From: Closterium sp. NIES-65
Taxonomy: Eukaryota > Streptophyta > Zygnematophyceae > Desmidiales > Closteriaceae
DNA: 64,000 nucleotides
Assembly: GCA_948144175.1 (NCBI GenBank)
Contig: CANXME010002488.1
Location: forward strand, 124,001 to 188,000
Reading direction: 5' to 3'
How positions within the stretch are numbered: position 1 is the stretch's first letter; the number at the start of each line of letters is the position of its first letter. The notes beneath the pieces are model-generated. The model saw nothing but the letters and a program-made list of their open reading frames with translations. It was not told the DNA's origin and made no database searches. Shown here in pieces: positions 23,501-36,300 of the stretch. The translations under genes were made by a program, and so were the position numbers.

Positions 23501-26500
23501 CACGCAAGCTCCTGGACTAGGCACGCTCCTGGACCAGGCAAGCTCCTGGACTAGGCACGCTCGTTGACCAGGCACGCTCCCTGACCAGGCAAGCTCCTGG
23601 ACCATGCAAGCTCTTGTACCAAGCACGCTCCTGGACCAGGCAAGCTCTTGGACCAGGCAAGCATCTGGACCAAGCAAGCTCCTGAACCAGGCAAGCTCGT
23701 GGACCACGCAAGCTCCTGGACAAGGCAAGCTCTTGGACCAGGCAAGCTCCTGGACCAAGCAAGCTCCTAGACCAGGCACGCTCGTGGACAAGGCACGCTC
23801 CTGGACCTGACAAGCTCTTGGACCAGGCAGACTCGTGGACCAGGCAAGCTCTTGGACCAGGCAAGCTCTTGGACCAGGCAAGTTCATGGATCAGGCAAGC
23901 TCCTAGACCACGCAAGCTCCTGGACTAGGCACGCTCGTGGACCAGGCATGCTCCTGGACCAGGCACGCTCCTGGACAAGGCAAGCTCGTGGAGTAGGCAC
24001 GCTCCTGGACCAAGCAAGCTCCCACACCACGCAAGCTCTTGGACCAGGCACGCTCCTCGACAAGGCAAGCTCTTGGACCAGGCATGCTTCTGGACCAAGT
24101 GAGCTCCTGGACCAGGCAAGCTCATGGACCAGGCACGCTTCTGGACCAGGCAAGCTCCTGGACCAGGCAAGCTTTTGGACCAGGCAAGCTCTTGGACCAG
24201 GCAAGCTCCTGGACCAGGCAAGCTCCTGGACCAGGCAAGCTCCTAGACCAGGCACGCTCGTGGACCAGGCATGCTCATGGACCAGGCAAGCTCCTAGACC
24301 AGGCACGCTCGTGGACCAGGCACGCTCCTTGACGAGGCAAGCTTCTGGACCAGGCAAGCTCTTGGACTGGGCACGCTCGTGGACCAGGCATGCTCTTGGA
24401 CCAGGCAAGCTCTTGGACCAGGCAGGCTCGTGGACCAGGCACGCTCCTAGACCAGGCAAGCTCTTGGACCACGCAAGCTCCTTGACCAGGCAAGCTCCTG
24501 GACCAGGCACGCTCGTTGACCATGCATGCTCCCGGACCAGGCAAGCTCCTGGACCACGCAAGCTCTTGGACCAAGCACGCTCCTGGACCAGGCAAGCTCT
24601 TGGACCAAGCAAGCATCTGGACCAAGCAAGCTCCTGAACCAGGCAAGCTCGTGGACCAGGCAAGCTCTTGGACCAGGCAAGCTCTTGGACCAGGCAAGCT
24701 CCTGGACCACGCACGCTCGTGGACCAGGCACGCTCCTGGACCAGGCAAGCTCTTGGACCAGGCAGGCTCGTGGACCAGGCAGGCTCTTGGACCAGGCAAG
24801 CTCCTGGATCAGGCAATCTCCTAGACCACGCAAGCTCCTGGACCAGGCACGCTCTTGGACCAGGCACGCTCTTGGACCAGGCACGCTCCTGGACAAGGCA
24901 AGCTCGTGGACCAGGCACGCTCCTGGACCAAGCAAGCTCCTCGACCACACAAGCTCTTGGACCAGGCACGCTCCCCGACCAGGCAAGCTCTTCGACCAGG
25001 CAAGCTCATGGACCAGGCACGCTCGTGGACCAGGCAAGCTCTTGGACCACGCAAGCTCCTGGACCAGGCAAGCTCTCGGACCAGGCAAGCTCCTGGACCA
25101 GGCAAGTTCCTGGACCAGGCAAGCTCCTGGACCAAGCAAGCTCCTGAACCAGGCACGCTTGTGGACCAGGCACGCTCTTGGACCAGGCAGGCTCGTGGAC
25201 CAGGCACGCTCTTGGACCAGGAAAGCTCCTAGACCAGGCAAGCTCTTGGACCAGGCACGCTCCTGGACCAGGCAAGCTCCTAGACCAGGCAAGCTCGTGG
25301 ACCAGGCACGCTCCTGGACCAAGCAAGCTCCTCGACCACACAAGCTTTTGGACCAGGCACGCTCCCCGACCAGGCAAGCTCTTGGACCAGGCAGGCTTCT
25401 GGACCAAGTAAGCTCTTGGACCAGGCAAGCTCATGGACCAGGCACGATCATGGACCAGGCAAGCTCCTAGATTAGGCAAGATCGTGGCCCAGGCAAGCTC
25501 TTGGACCAGGCAAGCTCCTGGACCAGGCAAGCTCTCGGACCAGGCAAGCTCCTGGACCAGGCAAGCTCCTGGACCAGGCAAGCTCCTGGACCAGGCCTGC
25601 TTGTGGACCAGGCACGCTCTTGGACCAAGCAAGCTCTTGGACCAGGCAGGCTCGTGGACCAGGCACGCTCTTGGACCAGGCAAGCTCCTAGACGAGGCAA
25701 GCTCCTAGACCAGGCACGCTCCTGGACCAGGCAAGCTGCTAGACCAGGCAAGCTCCTGGACCAGGCAAGCTCCTGGACCAAGCAAGCTCGTGGACCACGC
25801 AAGCTCTTGGACCAGGCATGCTCGTGGACCAGGCAAGCTCTTGGACCAGGCAGGCTTCTGGACCAAGCAAGCTCCTGGACCATGCAAGCTCCTGGACCAG
25901 GCAAGCTCCTAGACAAGGCAAGCTCCTGGACCAGGCAAGCTCATGGACCAGGCAAGCTCCTGGACTAGGCAAGCTCCTGGACCAGGCAAGCTCCTGGACC
26001 AGGCAAGCTCCTGGACCAGGCAAGCTCCTGGACCAGGCAAGCTCCTAGACCAGGCACGCTCGTGGACCAGGCACGCTCATGGACCAGGCAAGCTCCTGGA
26101 CCAGGCAAGCTCCTAGACCAGGCACGCTCGTGGACCAGGCACGCTCATGGACCAGGCAAGCTCCTGGACCAGGCACGCTCGTGGACCAGGCACGCTCCTT
26201 GACCAGGCAAGCTTGTGGACCATGCAAGCTCCTGGAATGGGCACGCACGTGGACCAGGCACGCTCTTGGACCAGGCAAGCTCTTGGACCAGGCAGGCTCG
26301 TGGACCAGGCACGCTCCTAGACCAGGCAAGCTCCTGAACCACGCAAGCTCCTTGACCAGGCAAGCTCCTGGACTAGGCACGCTCGTTGACCAGGCACGCT
26401 CTCGGACCAGGCAAGCTCCTGGACCACGCAAGCTCTTGGACCAAGCATGCTCCTAGACCAGGCAAGCTCTTGGACCAGGCAAGCATCTGGACCACGCAAG

Positions 26501-27064
26501 CTCCTGAACCAGGCGAGCTCGTGGACCAGGCAAGCTCTGGACCAGGCAAGCTCCTGGACGAGGCAAGCTCCTGGACCAGGCACGCTCATGGACCAGGCAC
26601 GCTCCTGGACCAGGCAAGCTCTTGGACCAGGCAGGCTCGTGGACCAGGCAGGCTCCTGGACCAGGCAAGGTCCTGGATCAGGCAAGGTCTTGACTACGCA
26701 AGCTCCTGGACCAGGCACGCTCGTGGACAGGGCACGCTCCTGGACCAGGCACGCTCCTGGACAAGGCAAGCTCGTGGACCAGGCACGCTCCTGGACCAAG
26801 CAAGCTCCTCGACCACACAAGCTCTTGGACCAGGCACGCTCCCCGACCAAGCAAGCTCTTGGACCAGGCAGGCTTCTGGACCAAGTAAGCTCTTCGACGA
26901 GGCAAGCTCATGGACCAGGCACGCTCGTAGACCAGACAAGCTCCTAGATTATGCAAGCTCGTGGACCAGGCAAGCTCTTGGACCACGCAAGCTCCTGGAC
27001 CAGGCAAGCTCTCGGACCAGGCAAGCTCCTGGACCAGGCAAGCTCCTGGAGCAGGCAAGCTTCT
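20551..27064 (+). repeat. 17-bp minisatellite, left arm
   Basis: About 380 tandem units of consensus CAAGCTCCTGGACCAGG fill this stretch. Common variants are CTCTTGG, CTCGTGG, CACGCTCC and CCAAGC. Each unit contains an 11-bp dyad, CCTGG-A-CCAGG. The consensus has no stop codon in any of six frames, so dozens of overlapping long open frames appear on both strands, encoding a 17-residue repeat such as LPGPGACLVQELAWSRS. They are artefacts of base composition. Variant units form longer patterns; for example TCGAGTAGGCAC or GTGGAGTAGGCAC recur near 23,000 and 23,990. Confidence 0.97.
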
Positions 27065-27296
27065 GGTCCACGAGCCTGCCTGGTCCACGAGCTTGCCTGG
27101 TCCAGGAGCTTGCCTGGTCCAAGAGCTTGCCTGGTCCAAGAGCTTGCCTGGTCCACGAGCGTGCCTAGTCAAGGAGCTTGCCTAGTCCAGGAGCTTGCCT
27201 GGTCCAGGAGCTTGCCTGGTCCAGGAGCTTGCCTGGTCCAGGAGCTTGCCTGGTCCAAAAGCTTGCCTGGTCCAGGAGCTTGCCTGGTCCAGAAGC

Positions 27297-29140
27297 GTGC
27301 CTGGTCCATGAGCTTGCCTGGTCTAGTAGCTCACTTGGTCTGGAAGCATGCCTGGTCCAAGAGCTAGCCTGGTCGAGGAGCGTGCCTGGTCCAAGAGCTT
27401 GCGTGGTCCTGGAGCTTGCTTGGTCCAGGAGCGTGCCTACTCCACGAGCTTGCCTTGTCCAGGAGCGTCCCTGGTCCAGGAGCATGCAAGGTCCACGAGC
27501 GTGCCTAGTCCAGGAGCTTGCGTGGTCTAGGAGCTTGCCTGATCCATGAACTTGCCTGGTCCAAGAGCTTGCCTAGTCCACGAGCCTGCCTGGTCCAAGA
27601 GCTTGCCTGGTCCAGGAGCTTGCCTGGTCCAGGAGCTTGCCTGGTCCAAGAGCTTGCCTGGTCCAGGAGCTTGCCTGGTCCCCGAGCTTGCCCGGTTGAG
27701 GAGCTTGCTTGGTCCAGAAGCTTTCCATGTCCAAGAGCTTGCCTGGTCCACGAGCTTGCCTGGTCCAGGAGCTTGCCTGGTCCAAGAGCTTGCTTGGTCC
27801 AAGAGCTTGCCTGGTCCACGAGCGTGCCTACTCAAGGAGCTTGCCTAGTCCAGGAGCTTGCCTGGTCCAGGAACTTGCCTGGTCCAGGAGCTTGCCTGGT
27901 CCGAGAGCTTGCCTGGTCCAGGAGCTTGCGTGGTCCAAGAGCTTGCCTGGTCCACGAGCTTGCCTAATCTAGGAGCTTGCCTGGTCCACGAGCGTGCCTG
28001 GTCCATGAGCTTGCCTGGTCGAAGAGCTTGCCTGGTCGGGGAGCGTGCCTGGTCCAAGAGCTTGTGTGGTCGAGGAGCTTGCTTGGTCCAGGAGCGTGCC
28101 TGGTCCACGAGCTTGCCTTGTCCAGGAGCGTGCCTGGTCCAAGAGCGTGCCTGGTCCAAGAGCGTGCCTGGTCCAGGAGCTTGCGTGGTCTAGGAGATTG
28201 CCTGATCCAGGAGCTTGCCTGGTCCAAGAGCCTGCCTGGTCCACGAGCCTGCCTGGTCCAAGAGCTTGCCTGGTCCAGGAGCATGCCTGGTCCACGAGCG
28301 TGCGTGGTCCAGGAGCTTGCCTGGTCCAGGAGCTTGCCTGGTCCAGGAGCTTGACTGGTCCGAGAGCTTGCCTGGTCCAGGAGCTTGCGTGGTCCAAGAG
28401 CTTGCCTGGTCCACGAGCTTGCCTAATCTAGGAGCTTGTCTGGTCAAGGAGCGTGCCTGGTCCACGAGCTTGCCTAATCTAGGAGCTTGTCTGGTCAACG
28501 AGCGTGCCTGGTCCAGGAGCTTGCCTGGTCCATGAGCGTGCCTGGTCCACGAGCGTGCCTGGTCTAGGAGCATGCCTGGTCCAGGAGCTTGCCTGGTCCA
28601 GAAGCGTGCCTGGTCCATGAGCTTGCCTGGTCTAGTAGCTCACTTGGTCTGGAAGCATGCCTGGTCCAAGAGCTAGCCTGGTCGAGAAGCGTGCCTGGTC
28701 CAAGAGCTTGCGTGGTCCTGGAGCTTCCTTGGTCCAGGAGCGTGCCTACTCCACGAGCTTGCCTTGTCCAGGAGCGTCCCTGGTCCAGGAGCATGCAAGG
28801 TCCACGAGCGTGCCTAGTCCAGGAGCTTGCGTGGTCTAGGAGCTTGCCTGATCCATGAACTTGCCTGGTCCAAGAGCTTGCCTGGTCCACGAGCCTGCCT
28901 GGTCCAAGAGCTTGCCTGGTCCAGGAGCTTGCCTGGTCCAGGAGCTTGCCTGGTCCAAGAGCTTGCCTGGTCCAGGAGCTTGCCTGGTCCCCGAGCTTGC
29001 CCGGTTGAGGAGCTTGCTTGGTCCAGAAGCTTTCCATGTCCAAGAGCTTGCCTGGTCCACGAGCTTGCCTGGTCCAGGAGCTTGCCTGGTCTAAGAGCTT
29101 GCTTGGTCCAAGAGCTTGCCTGGTCCACGAGCGTGCCTAC
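27297..29140 (-). repeat. 1309-bp segmental repeat inside the minisatellite
   Basis: GTCTAGTAGC followed by the same run of variant units occurs at 27,321 and 28,630, an offset of 1309 bp, which is 77 units of 17 bp. The likeness extends for several hundred bases on each side, including the oddities GGTTGAGGAGC and CTTTCCATGTCC. Limits are approximate. Confidence 0.8.
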
Positions 29141-31829
29141 TCAAGGAGCTTGCCTAGTCCAGGAGCTTGCCTGGTCCAGGAGCTTGCCTGGTCCAGGAGC
29201 TTGCCTTGTCTAGGAGCTTGCCTGGTCCAGGAGCTTGCATGGTCCAGGAGCTTGCTTGGTCCAGAAGCCTGCCTGGTCCAAGAGCTTGCCTGGTCCACGA
29301 GCATGCCTGGTCCAAGAGCTTGCGTGGTCCACGAGCTTGCTTGGTCCACGAGCTTGCCTGGTCCAGGAGCTTGCCTGGTCTAGGAGCTTGCCTGGTCCAG
29401 GAGCGTGCCTGGTCTAGGAGCTTGCCTCGTCTAGGAGCTTGCCTGGTCCAAGAGCGTGCCTGGTCCACGAGCCTGCCTGGTCCAAGAGCTTGCTTGGTCC
29501 AAGAGCGTGCCTGGCCAACAAGCAGGCCTGGTCCAGGAGCTTGCTTGGTCCAGGAGCTTGCCTGGTCCAGGAGCTTGCCTGGTGCGAGAGCTTGCCTGGT
29601 CCAGGAGCTTGCCTAGTCCAAGAGCTTGCCTGGGCCACGAGCTTGCCTAGTCTAGGAGCTTGCCTGGTCCATGAGCGTGCCTGGTCCATGAGCTTGCCTT
29701 GTCCAAGAGCTTACTTGGTCCAGAAGCCTGCCTGGTCCAAGAGCTTGCCTGGTCGGGGAGCGTGCCTGGTCCAAGAGCTTGTGTGGTCGAGGAGCTTGGA
29801 TGGTCCAGGAGCGTGCCTGGTCCACGAGCTTGCCTGGTCTAGGAGCTTGCCTGGTCCAGGAGCGTGCCTGGTCCAGGAGCTTGCCTGGTCTAGGAGCTTT
29901 CCTGGTCCAAGAGCGTGCCTGGTCCACGAGCCTGCCTGGTCCAAGAGCTTGCCTGGTCCAAGAGCGTGCGTGGTCCACAAGCGTGCCTGGTTCAGGAGCT
30001 TGCTTGGTCCAGGAGCTTGCCTGGTCCAGAAACTTGCCTGGTCCGAGAGCTTGCCTGGTCCAGGAGCTTGCGTGGTCCAAGAGCTTGCCTGGTCCACGAG
30101 CTTGCCTAATCTAGGAGCTTGCCTGGTCCACGAGCGTGCCTGGTGCATGAGCTTGCCTGATCGAAGAGCTTGCCTGGTCGGGGAGCGTGCCTGGTCCAAG
30201 AGCTTGTGTGGTCGAGGAGCTTGCTTGGTCCAGGAGCGTGCCTGGTCCACGAGCTTGCCTTGTCCAGGAGCGTGCCTGGTCCAAGAGCGTGCCTCGTCCA
30301 AGAGCGTGCCTGGTTCAGGAGCTTGCGTGGTCTAGGAGATTGCCTGATCCAGGAGCTTGCCTGGTCCAGGAGCCTGCCTGGTCCACGAGCCTGCCTGGTC
30401 CAAGAGCTTGCCTGGTCCAGGAGCGTGCCTGGTCCACGAGCGTGCGTGGTCCACGAGCTTGCCTGGTCCAAGAGCTTGCCTGGTCCAAGAGCTTGCCTGG
30501 TCCACGAGCTTGCCTGGTTCAGGAGCTTGCTTGGTCCAGATGCTTGCTTGGTCCAAGAGCTTGCCTGGTCCAGGAGCGTGCTTGGTCCAAGAGCTTGCGT
30601 GGTCCAGGAGCTTGCCTGGTTCGGGAGCATGCCTGGTCAACGAGCGTGCCTAGTCCAGGAGCTTGCCTGGTCAAGGAGCTTGCGTGGTCCAGGAGCTTGC
30701 CTGGTCTAGGAGCGTGCCTGGTCCACGAGCCTGCCTGGTCCAAGAGCTTGCCTGGTCCAAGAGCATGCCTGGTCCACGAGCGTGCCCAGTCCAAGAGCTT
30801 GCCTGGTCCAGAAGCTTGCGTGGTCAAGGAGCGTGCCTGGTCGACGAGCGTGCCTGGTCCAGGAGCTTGCCTGGTCCATGAGCATGTCTGGTCCACGAGC
30901 GTGCCTGGTCTAGGAGCTTGCGTGGTCCAGGAGCTTGCCTGGTCCAGGAGCTTGCCTGGTCCAAAAGCTTGCCTGGTCCAGGAGCTTGCCTGGTCCAGAA
31001 GCGTGCCTGGTCCATGAGCTTGCCTGGTCCAGGAGCTCACTTGGTCCAGAAGCATGCCTAGTCCAAGAGCTTGCCTTGTCGAGGAGCGTGCCTGGTCCAA
31101 GAGCTTGCGTGGTGTGGGAGCTTGCTTGGTCCAGGAGCGTGCCTACTCCACGAGCTTGCCTTGTCCAGGAGCGTGCCTGGTCCAGGAGCATGCCTGGTCC
31201 ACGAGCGTGCCTGGTCCAGGAGCATGCGTGGTCTAGGAGCTTGCCTGATCCATGAACTTGCCTGGTCCAAGAGCTTGCCTGGTCCACGAGTCTGCCTGGT
31301 CCAAGAGCTTGTCAGGTCCAGGAGCGTGCCTTGTCCACGAGCGTGCCTGGTCTAGGAGCTTGCTTGGTCCAGGAGCTTGCCTGGTCCAAGAGCTTGCCTT
31401 GTCCAGGAGCTTGCGTGGTCCACGAGCTTGCCTGGTTCAGGAGCTTGCTTGGTCCAGATGCTTGCCTGGTCCAAGAGCTTGCCTGGTCCAGGAGCGTGCT
31501 TGGTACAAGAGCTTGCGTGGTCCAGGAGCTTGCCTGGTCAGGGAGCGTGCCTGGTCAACGAGCGTGCCTAGTCCAGGAGCTTGCCTGGTCAAGGAGCTTG
31601 CGTGGTCCAGGAGCTTGCTTGGTCTAGGAGCGTGCCTGGTCCACGAGCCTGCCTAGTCCAAGAGCTTGCCTGGTCCAAGAGCGTGCCTGGTCCACGAGCG
31701 TGCCCAGTCCAGGAGCTTGCCTGGTCCAGAAGCTTGCGTGGTCAAGGAGGGTGCCTGGTCGACGAGCGTGCCTCGTCCAGGAGCTTGCCTGGTCCATGAG
31801 CGTGCCTGGTCCACGAGCGTGCCTGGTCT

Positions 31830-33320
31830 AGGAGCTTGCCTGGTTTAGGAGCTTGCCTGGTCCAGGAGCTTGCCTGGTCCAGGAGCTGGCCTGGTCCAGG
31901 AGCTTGCCTGGTCCAAAAGCTTGCCTGGTCTAGGAGCTTGCCTCGTCCAGTAGCGTGCCTGGTCCATGAGCTTGCCTGGTCCAGGAGCTCACTTGGTCCA
32001 GAAGCATGCTTGGTCCAAGAGCGTGCCTGGTCCAAGAGCTTGCGTGGTCCTGGAGCTTGCTTGGTCCAGGAGAGTGCCTACTCGACAAGCTTGCCTTGTC
32101 CAGGAGCATGCCTGGTCCAGGAGCATGCTTGGTCCACGAGCGTGCCTGGTCCAGGAGCATGCGTGGTCTAGGAGCTTGCCAGATCCATGAACTTGCCTGG
32201 TCCAAGAGCTTGCCTGGTCCACGAGCCTGCTTGGTCCAAGAGCTTGCCAGGTCCAGGAGCGTGCCTTGTCCACGAGTGTGCCTGGTCCAGGATCTTGCCT
32301 GGTCCAAGAGCTTGCCTGGTCCAAGAGCTTGCCTGGTCCATGAGCTTGCCTGGTCCCCGAGCTTGCCTGGTTTAGGAGCTTGCGTGGTCCAAGAGCTTGC
32401 CTGGTCCACGAGCTTGCCTTGTCCAGGAGCGTGCCTGGTCCACGAGCGTGCCTGGTCCACGAGCGTGCCTGGTCCAGGAGCTTGCGTGGTCTAGGAGCTT
32501 GCCTGATCCAGGAGCTTGCCTGGTCCAAGAGCTTGCCTGGTCCACGAGCATGCCTGGTCAAAGAGCTTGCCTGGTCCAAGAGCTTGCCTGATCCAGGAGC
32601 TTGCCTGGTCCAGGAGCGTGCCTGGTCCACGAGCGTGCCTGGTCCAGGAGCTTGCCTGGTCCAAGAGCTTGCCTGGTCCAGGAGCTTGCCTGGTCCACGA
32701 ACTTGCCTGATTCAGGAGCTTGCTTGGTCTAGAAGCTTTCCTGGTCCAGGAGCTTGCCTGGTCCAGGAGCTTGCCTGGTCCATGAGCCTGCCTGGTCCAG
32801 GAGCTTGCCTGGTTTAGGAGCTTGCCTGGTCCAGGAGCTTGCCTGGTCCAGGAGCTGGCCTGGTCCAGGAGCTTGCCTGGTCCAAAAGCTTGCCTGGTCT
32901 AGGAGCTTGCCTCGTCCAGTAGCGTGCCTGGTCCATGAGCTTGCCTGGTCCAGGAGCTCACTTGGTCCACAAGCATGCTTGGTCCAAGAGCTTGCCTGGT
33001 CAAGGAGCGTGCCTGGTCCAAGAGCTTGCGTGGTCCTGGAGCTTGCTTGGTCCAGGAGAGTGCCTACTCGACAAGCTTGCCTTGTCCAGGAGCATGCCTG
33101 GTCCAGGAGCATGCCTGGTCCACGAGCGTGCCTGGTCCAGGAGCATGCGTGGTCTAGGAGCTTGCCAGATCCATGAACTTGCCTGGTCCAAGAGCTTGCC
33201 TGGTCCACGAGCCTGCTTGGTCCAAGAGCTTGCCAGGTCCAGGAGCGTGCCTTGTCCACGAGTGTGCCTGGTCCAGGATCTTGCCTGGTCCAAGAGCTTG
33301 CCTGGTCCAAGAGCTTGCCT
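31830..33320 (-). repeat. About 986-bp segmental repeat inside the minisatellite
   Basis: The series with GGAGCTGGCCTGG, CACTTGGTCCA and CTACTCGACAAGC occurs near 31,890-32,080 and again near 32,850-33,070, an offset of about 986 bp or 58 units. This doubles the terminal part of the right arm just before the satellite junction. Limits are approximate. Confidence 0.75.
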
Positions 33321-33330
33321 GGTCCATGAG

Positions 33331-36300
33331 CTAATAAGGTTCGAAAGGAATCTAATGCATATGTATATGGAAAATGGTGCATTGGCCAGGTCGGTCAGTA
33401 TGGGAACTTAGAGTGCAAATGCCAGGGAGAACGGAGGCGCTCAGATCTCGCATAGTACACGGAATCTAGTGATCTCACTCAAATAGAAGCTAGGAAATAA
33501 ATTCATCTAGTGAACGTAAGGGTTTGAAAGGTAACTAACGCACATGTGTAGAGAAAATGGTGCATCGGCCAGTCTGGCCGGCATTTCGCACTTATAGTGC
33601 AAGTAGGGCCAAGGAGAACGGAAACCCTCATTTCTCAAAAAGTAAAGGGAATCTAGCGGTCTCACTCGATCAGAAGGTGGGAAACATATAAATCTAGTCA
33701 GCTAAAAAGGTTCGGAATGAATCCAATGCACATGTATATGGAAAGTGGTGCATTGGCCAGGTAGGTCAGTATGCGAACTTAGAGTGCAAATGCCTGGGAG
33801 AACGGAACCGCTCAGATCTCGCATAATACACGGAATCTAGTGGTCTCACTCAAATATAAGGTAGGAAATATATTCATCTAGTGAACGTAAGGGTTTGAAA
33901 GGTAACTAACGCACATGTGTAGAGAAAATGGTGCATCGGTCAGTCTGGCCGGCATTTCGCACTCATAGTGCAGGTGGGGCCAGGGAGAACGGAAACGCTC
34001 GTTTCTCAAAAAGTAGAGGGAATCTAACGGTCTCACTCGATCAGAAGGTGGGAAATATATAAATCTAGTCAGCTAAAAAGGTTTGAAACGTATTCAACGC
34101 ACAAGTATAGAGAATATGGTGCATTGGCCAGGTCGGTCAGTATCGGAACTTAAAATGCAAATGCCAGGGAGAACGGAAGCGCTCAGATCTCGCATCGAAC
34201 ATGGAATCAAGTGGTCTCACTCAAATAGAAAGTAGGAAATATATTCATCTAGTGAACGTAAGGGTTTGAAAGGTAACTAACGCAGATGTTTAGAGAAAAT
34301 GGTGGATCGGCCAGTCTGGCCGGCATTTCGCACTTATAGTGCAAGTAGGTCCAAGGAGAACGGAAACGCTCATTTCTCAAAAAGTAAAGGGAATCTAGCG
34401 GTCTCACTCGAACAGAAGGTGGGAAATATATAAATCTAGTGAGCTTATAAGGTTCGGAAGGAATCTAATGCATATGTATATGGAAAGTGGTGCATTGGCC
34501 AGGTCGGTCAGTATGGGAACTTAGAGTGCAAATGCCTGGGAGAACGGAACCGCTCAGATCTCGCATAATACACGGAATCTAGTGGTCTCACTCAAATATA
34601 AGGTAGGAAATATATTCATCTAGTGAACGTAAGGGTTTGAAAGGTAACTAACGCACATGTGTAGAGAAAATGGTGCATCGGCCAGTCTGGCCGGCATTTC
34701 GCACTCATAGTGCAGGTGGGGCCAGGGAGAACGGAAACGCTCGTTTCTCAAAAAGTAGAGGGAATCTAACGGTCTCACTCGATCAGAAGGTGGGAAATAT
34801 ATAAATCTAGTCAGCTAAAAAGGTTTGAAATGTAGTCAGCGCACATGTATAGAGAAAATGGTGCATTGGCCAGGTCGGTCAGTATCGGAACTTAAAATGC
34901 AAATGCCAGGGAGAACGGAAGCGCTCAGATCTCGCATAGTACACGGAATCAAGTGGTCTCACTCAAATAGAAAGTAGGAAATATAGTCATCTAGTGAACG
35001 TAAGGGTTTGAAAGGTAACTAACGCACATGTGTAGAGAAAATGGTGCATCGGCCAGTCTGGCCGGCATTTCGCACTTATAGTGCAAGTAGGGCCAAGGAG
35101 AACGAAAACGCTCATTTCTCAAAAAGTAGAGGGAATCTAGCGGTCTCACTCGATCAGAAGGTGGGAAATATATAAATCTAGTGAGCTAATAAGGTTTGGA
35201 AGGAATCTAATGCATATGTATATGGAAAGTGGTGCATTGGCCAGGTCGGTCAGTATGGGAACTTAGAGTGCAAATGCCTGGGAGAACGGAACCGCTCAGA
35301 TCTCGCACAATACACGGAATCTAGTGGTCTCACTCAAATATAAGGTAGGAAATATATTCATCTAGTGAACGTAAGGGTTTGAAAGGTAACTAACGCACAT
35401 GTGTAGAGAAATGGTGCATCGGCCAATCTGGCCGGCATTTCGCACTCATAGTGCAGGTGGGGCCAGGGAGAACGGAAACGCTCGTTTCTCAAAAAGTAGA
35501 GGGAATCTAACGGTCTCACTCGATCAGAAGGTGGGAAATATATAAATCTAATCAGCTAAACAGGTTTGAAATGTATTCAAGGCACATGTATAGAGAAAAT
35601 GGTGCATTGGCCAGGTCGGTCAGTATCGGAACTTAAAATGCAAATGCCAGGGAGAACGGAAGCGCACAGATCTCGCATAGTACGCGGAATCAAGTGGTCT
35701 CACTCAAATAGAAGGTAGGAAATAAATTCATCTAGTGAACGTAAGGGTTTGAAAGGTAACTAACGCACATGTGTAGGGAAAATGGTGCATCGGCTAGTCT
35801 GGCCATCAGTTCTCACATATGGTGCAAGTAGGGCCAAGGAGAACGGAAACGCTCATTTCTCAAAAAGTAAAGGGAATCTAGCGGTCTCACTCGATCAGAA
35901 GGTGGGAAATATATAAATCTAGTGAGCTAATAAGGTTCGAAAGGAATCTAATGCATATGTATATGGAAAATGGTGCATTGGCCAGGTCGGTCAGTATGGG
36001 AACTTAGAGTGCAAATGCCAAGGAGAACGGAAGCGCTCATATCTCGCATAGTACACGGAATCTAGTGGTCTCACTCAAATAGAAGGTAGGAAATAAATTC
36101 ATCTAGTGAAAGTAAGGGTTTGAAAGGTAACTAACGCACATGTGTAGAGAAAATGGTGCATCGGCCAGTCTGGCCGGCATTTCGCACTTATAGTGCAAGT
36201 AGGGCCAAGGAGAACGGAAACGCTCATTTCTCAAAAAGTAAAGGGAATCTAGCGGTCTCACTCGATCAGAAGGTGGGAAATATATAAATCTAGTGAGCTT

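Larger units (their letters stand above)
27065..33330 (-). repeat. 17-bp minisatellite, right arm (inverted)
   Basis: The same repeat continues as its reverse complement (CCTGGTCCAGGAGCTTG). The switch is at 27,064/27,065, where forward CAAGCTTCTGG runs directly into reverse TCCACGAGC, within the dyad core. Private variants mirror the left arm: GTGTGGGAGC near 31,115 matches GCTCCCACAC near 24,024; ACTCGACAAGC near 32,078 and 33,066 matches GCTTGTCGAGT near 22,997; CCAGGATCTTG near 32,287 and 33,274 matches CAAGATCCTGG near 22,793. The arm ends at 33,330, where CCATGAGC passes into satellite TGAGCTAATAAGG. Confidence 0.96.

Noticed and set aside
27064-27065. The inversion as a simple fold-back sequencing or assembly artefact
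   Set aside because: Arms differ by many scattered substitutions, by a 10.35-kb gain or loss and by later duplications, which a single-molecule fold-back would not produce. It still deserves a read-level check.
20551-33330. Dozens of long open frames (up to about 500 codons) on both strands of the minisatellite
   Set aside because: The 17-bp unit has no stop codon in any frame, so long frames are expected. They overlap in all six frames, are purely periodic and match no family.
17097-33330. CRISPR-like array
   Set aside because: Units are contiguous with no unique spacers, only 17 bp long, in a eukaryotic retrotransposon context.
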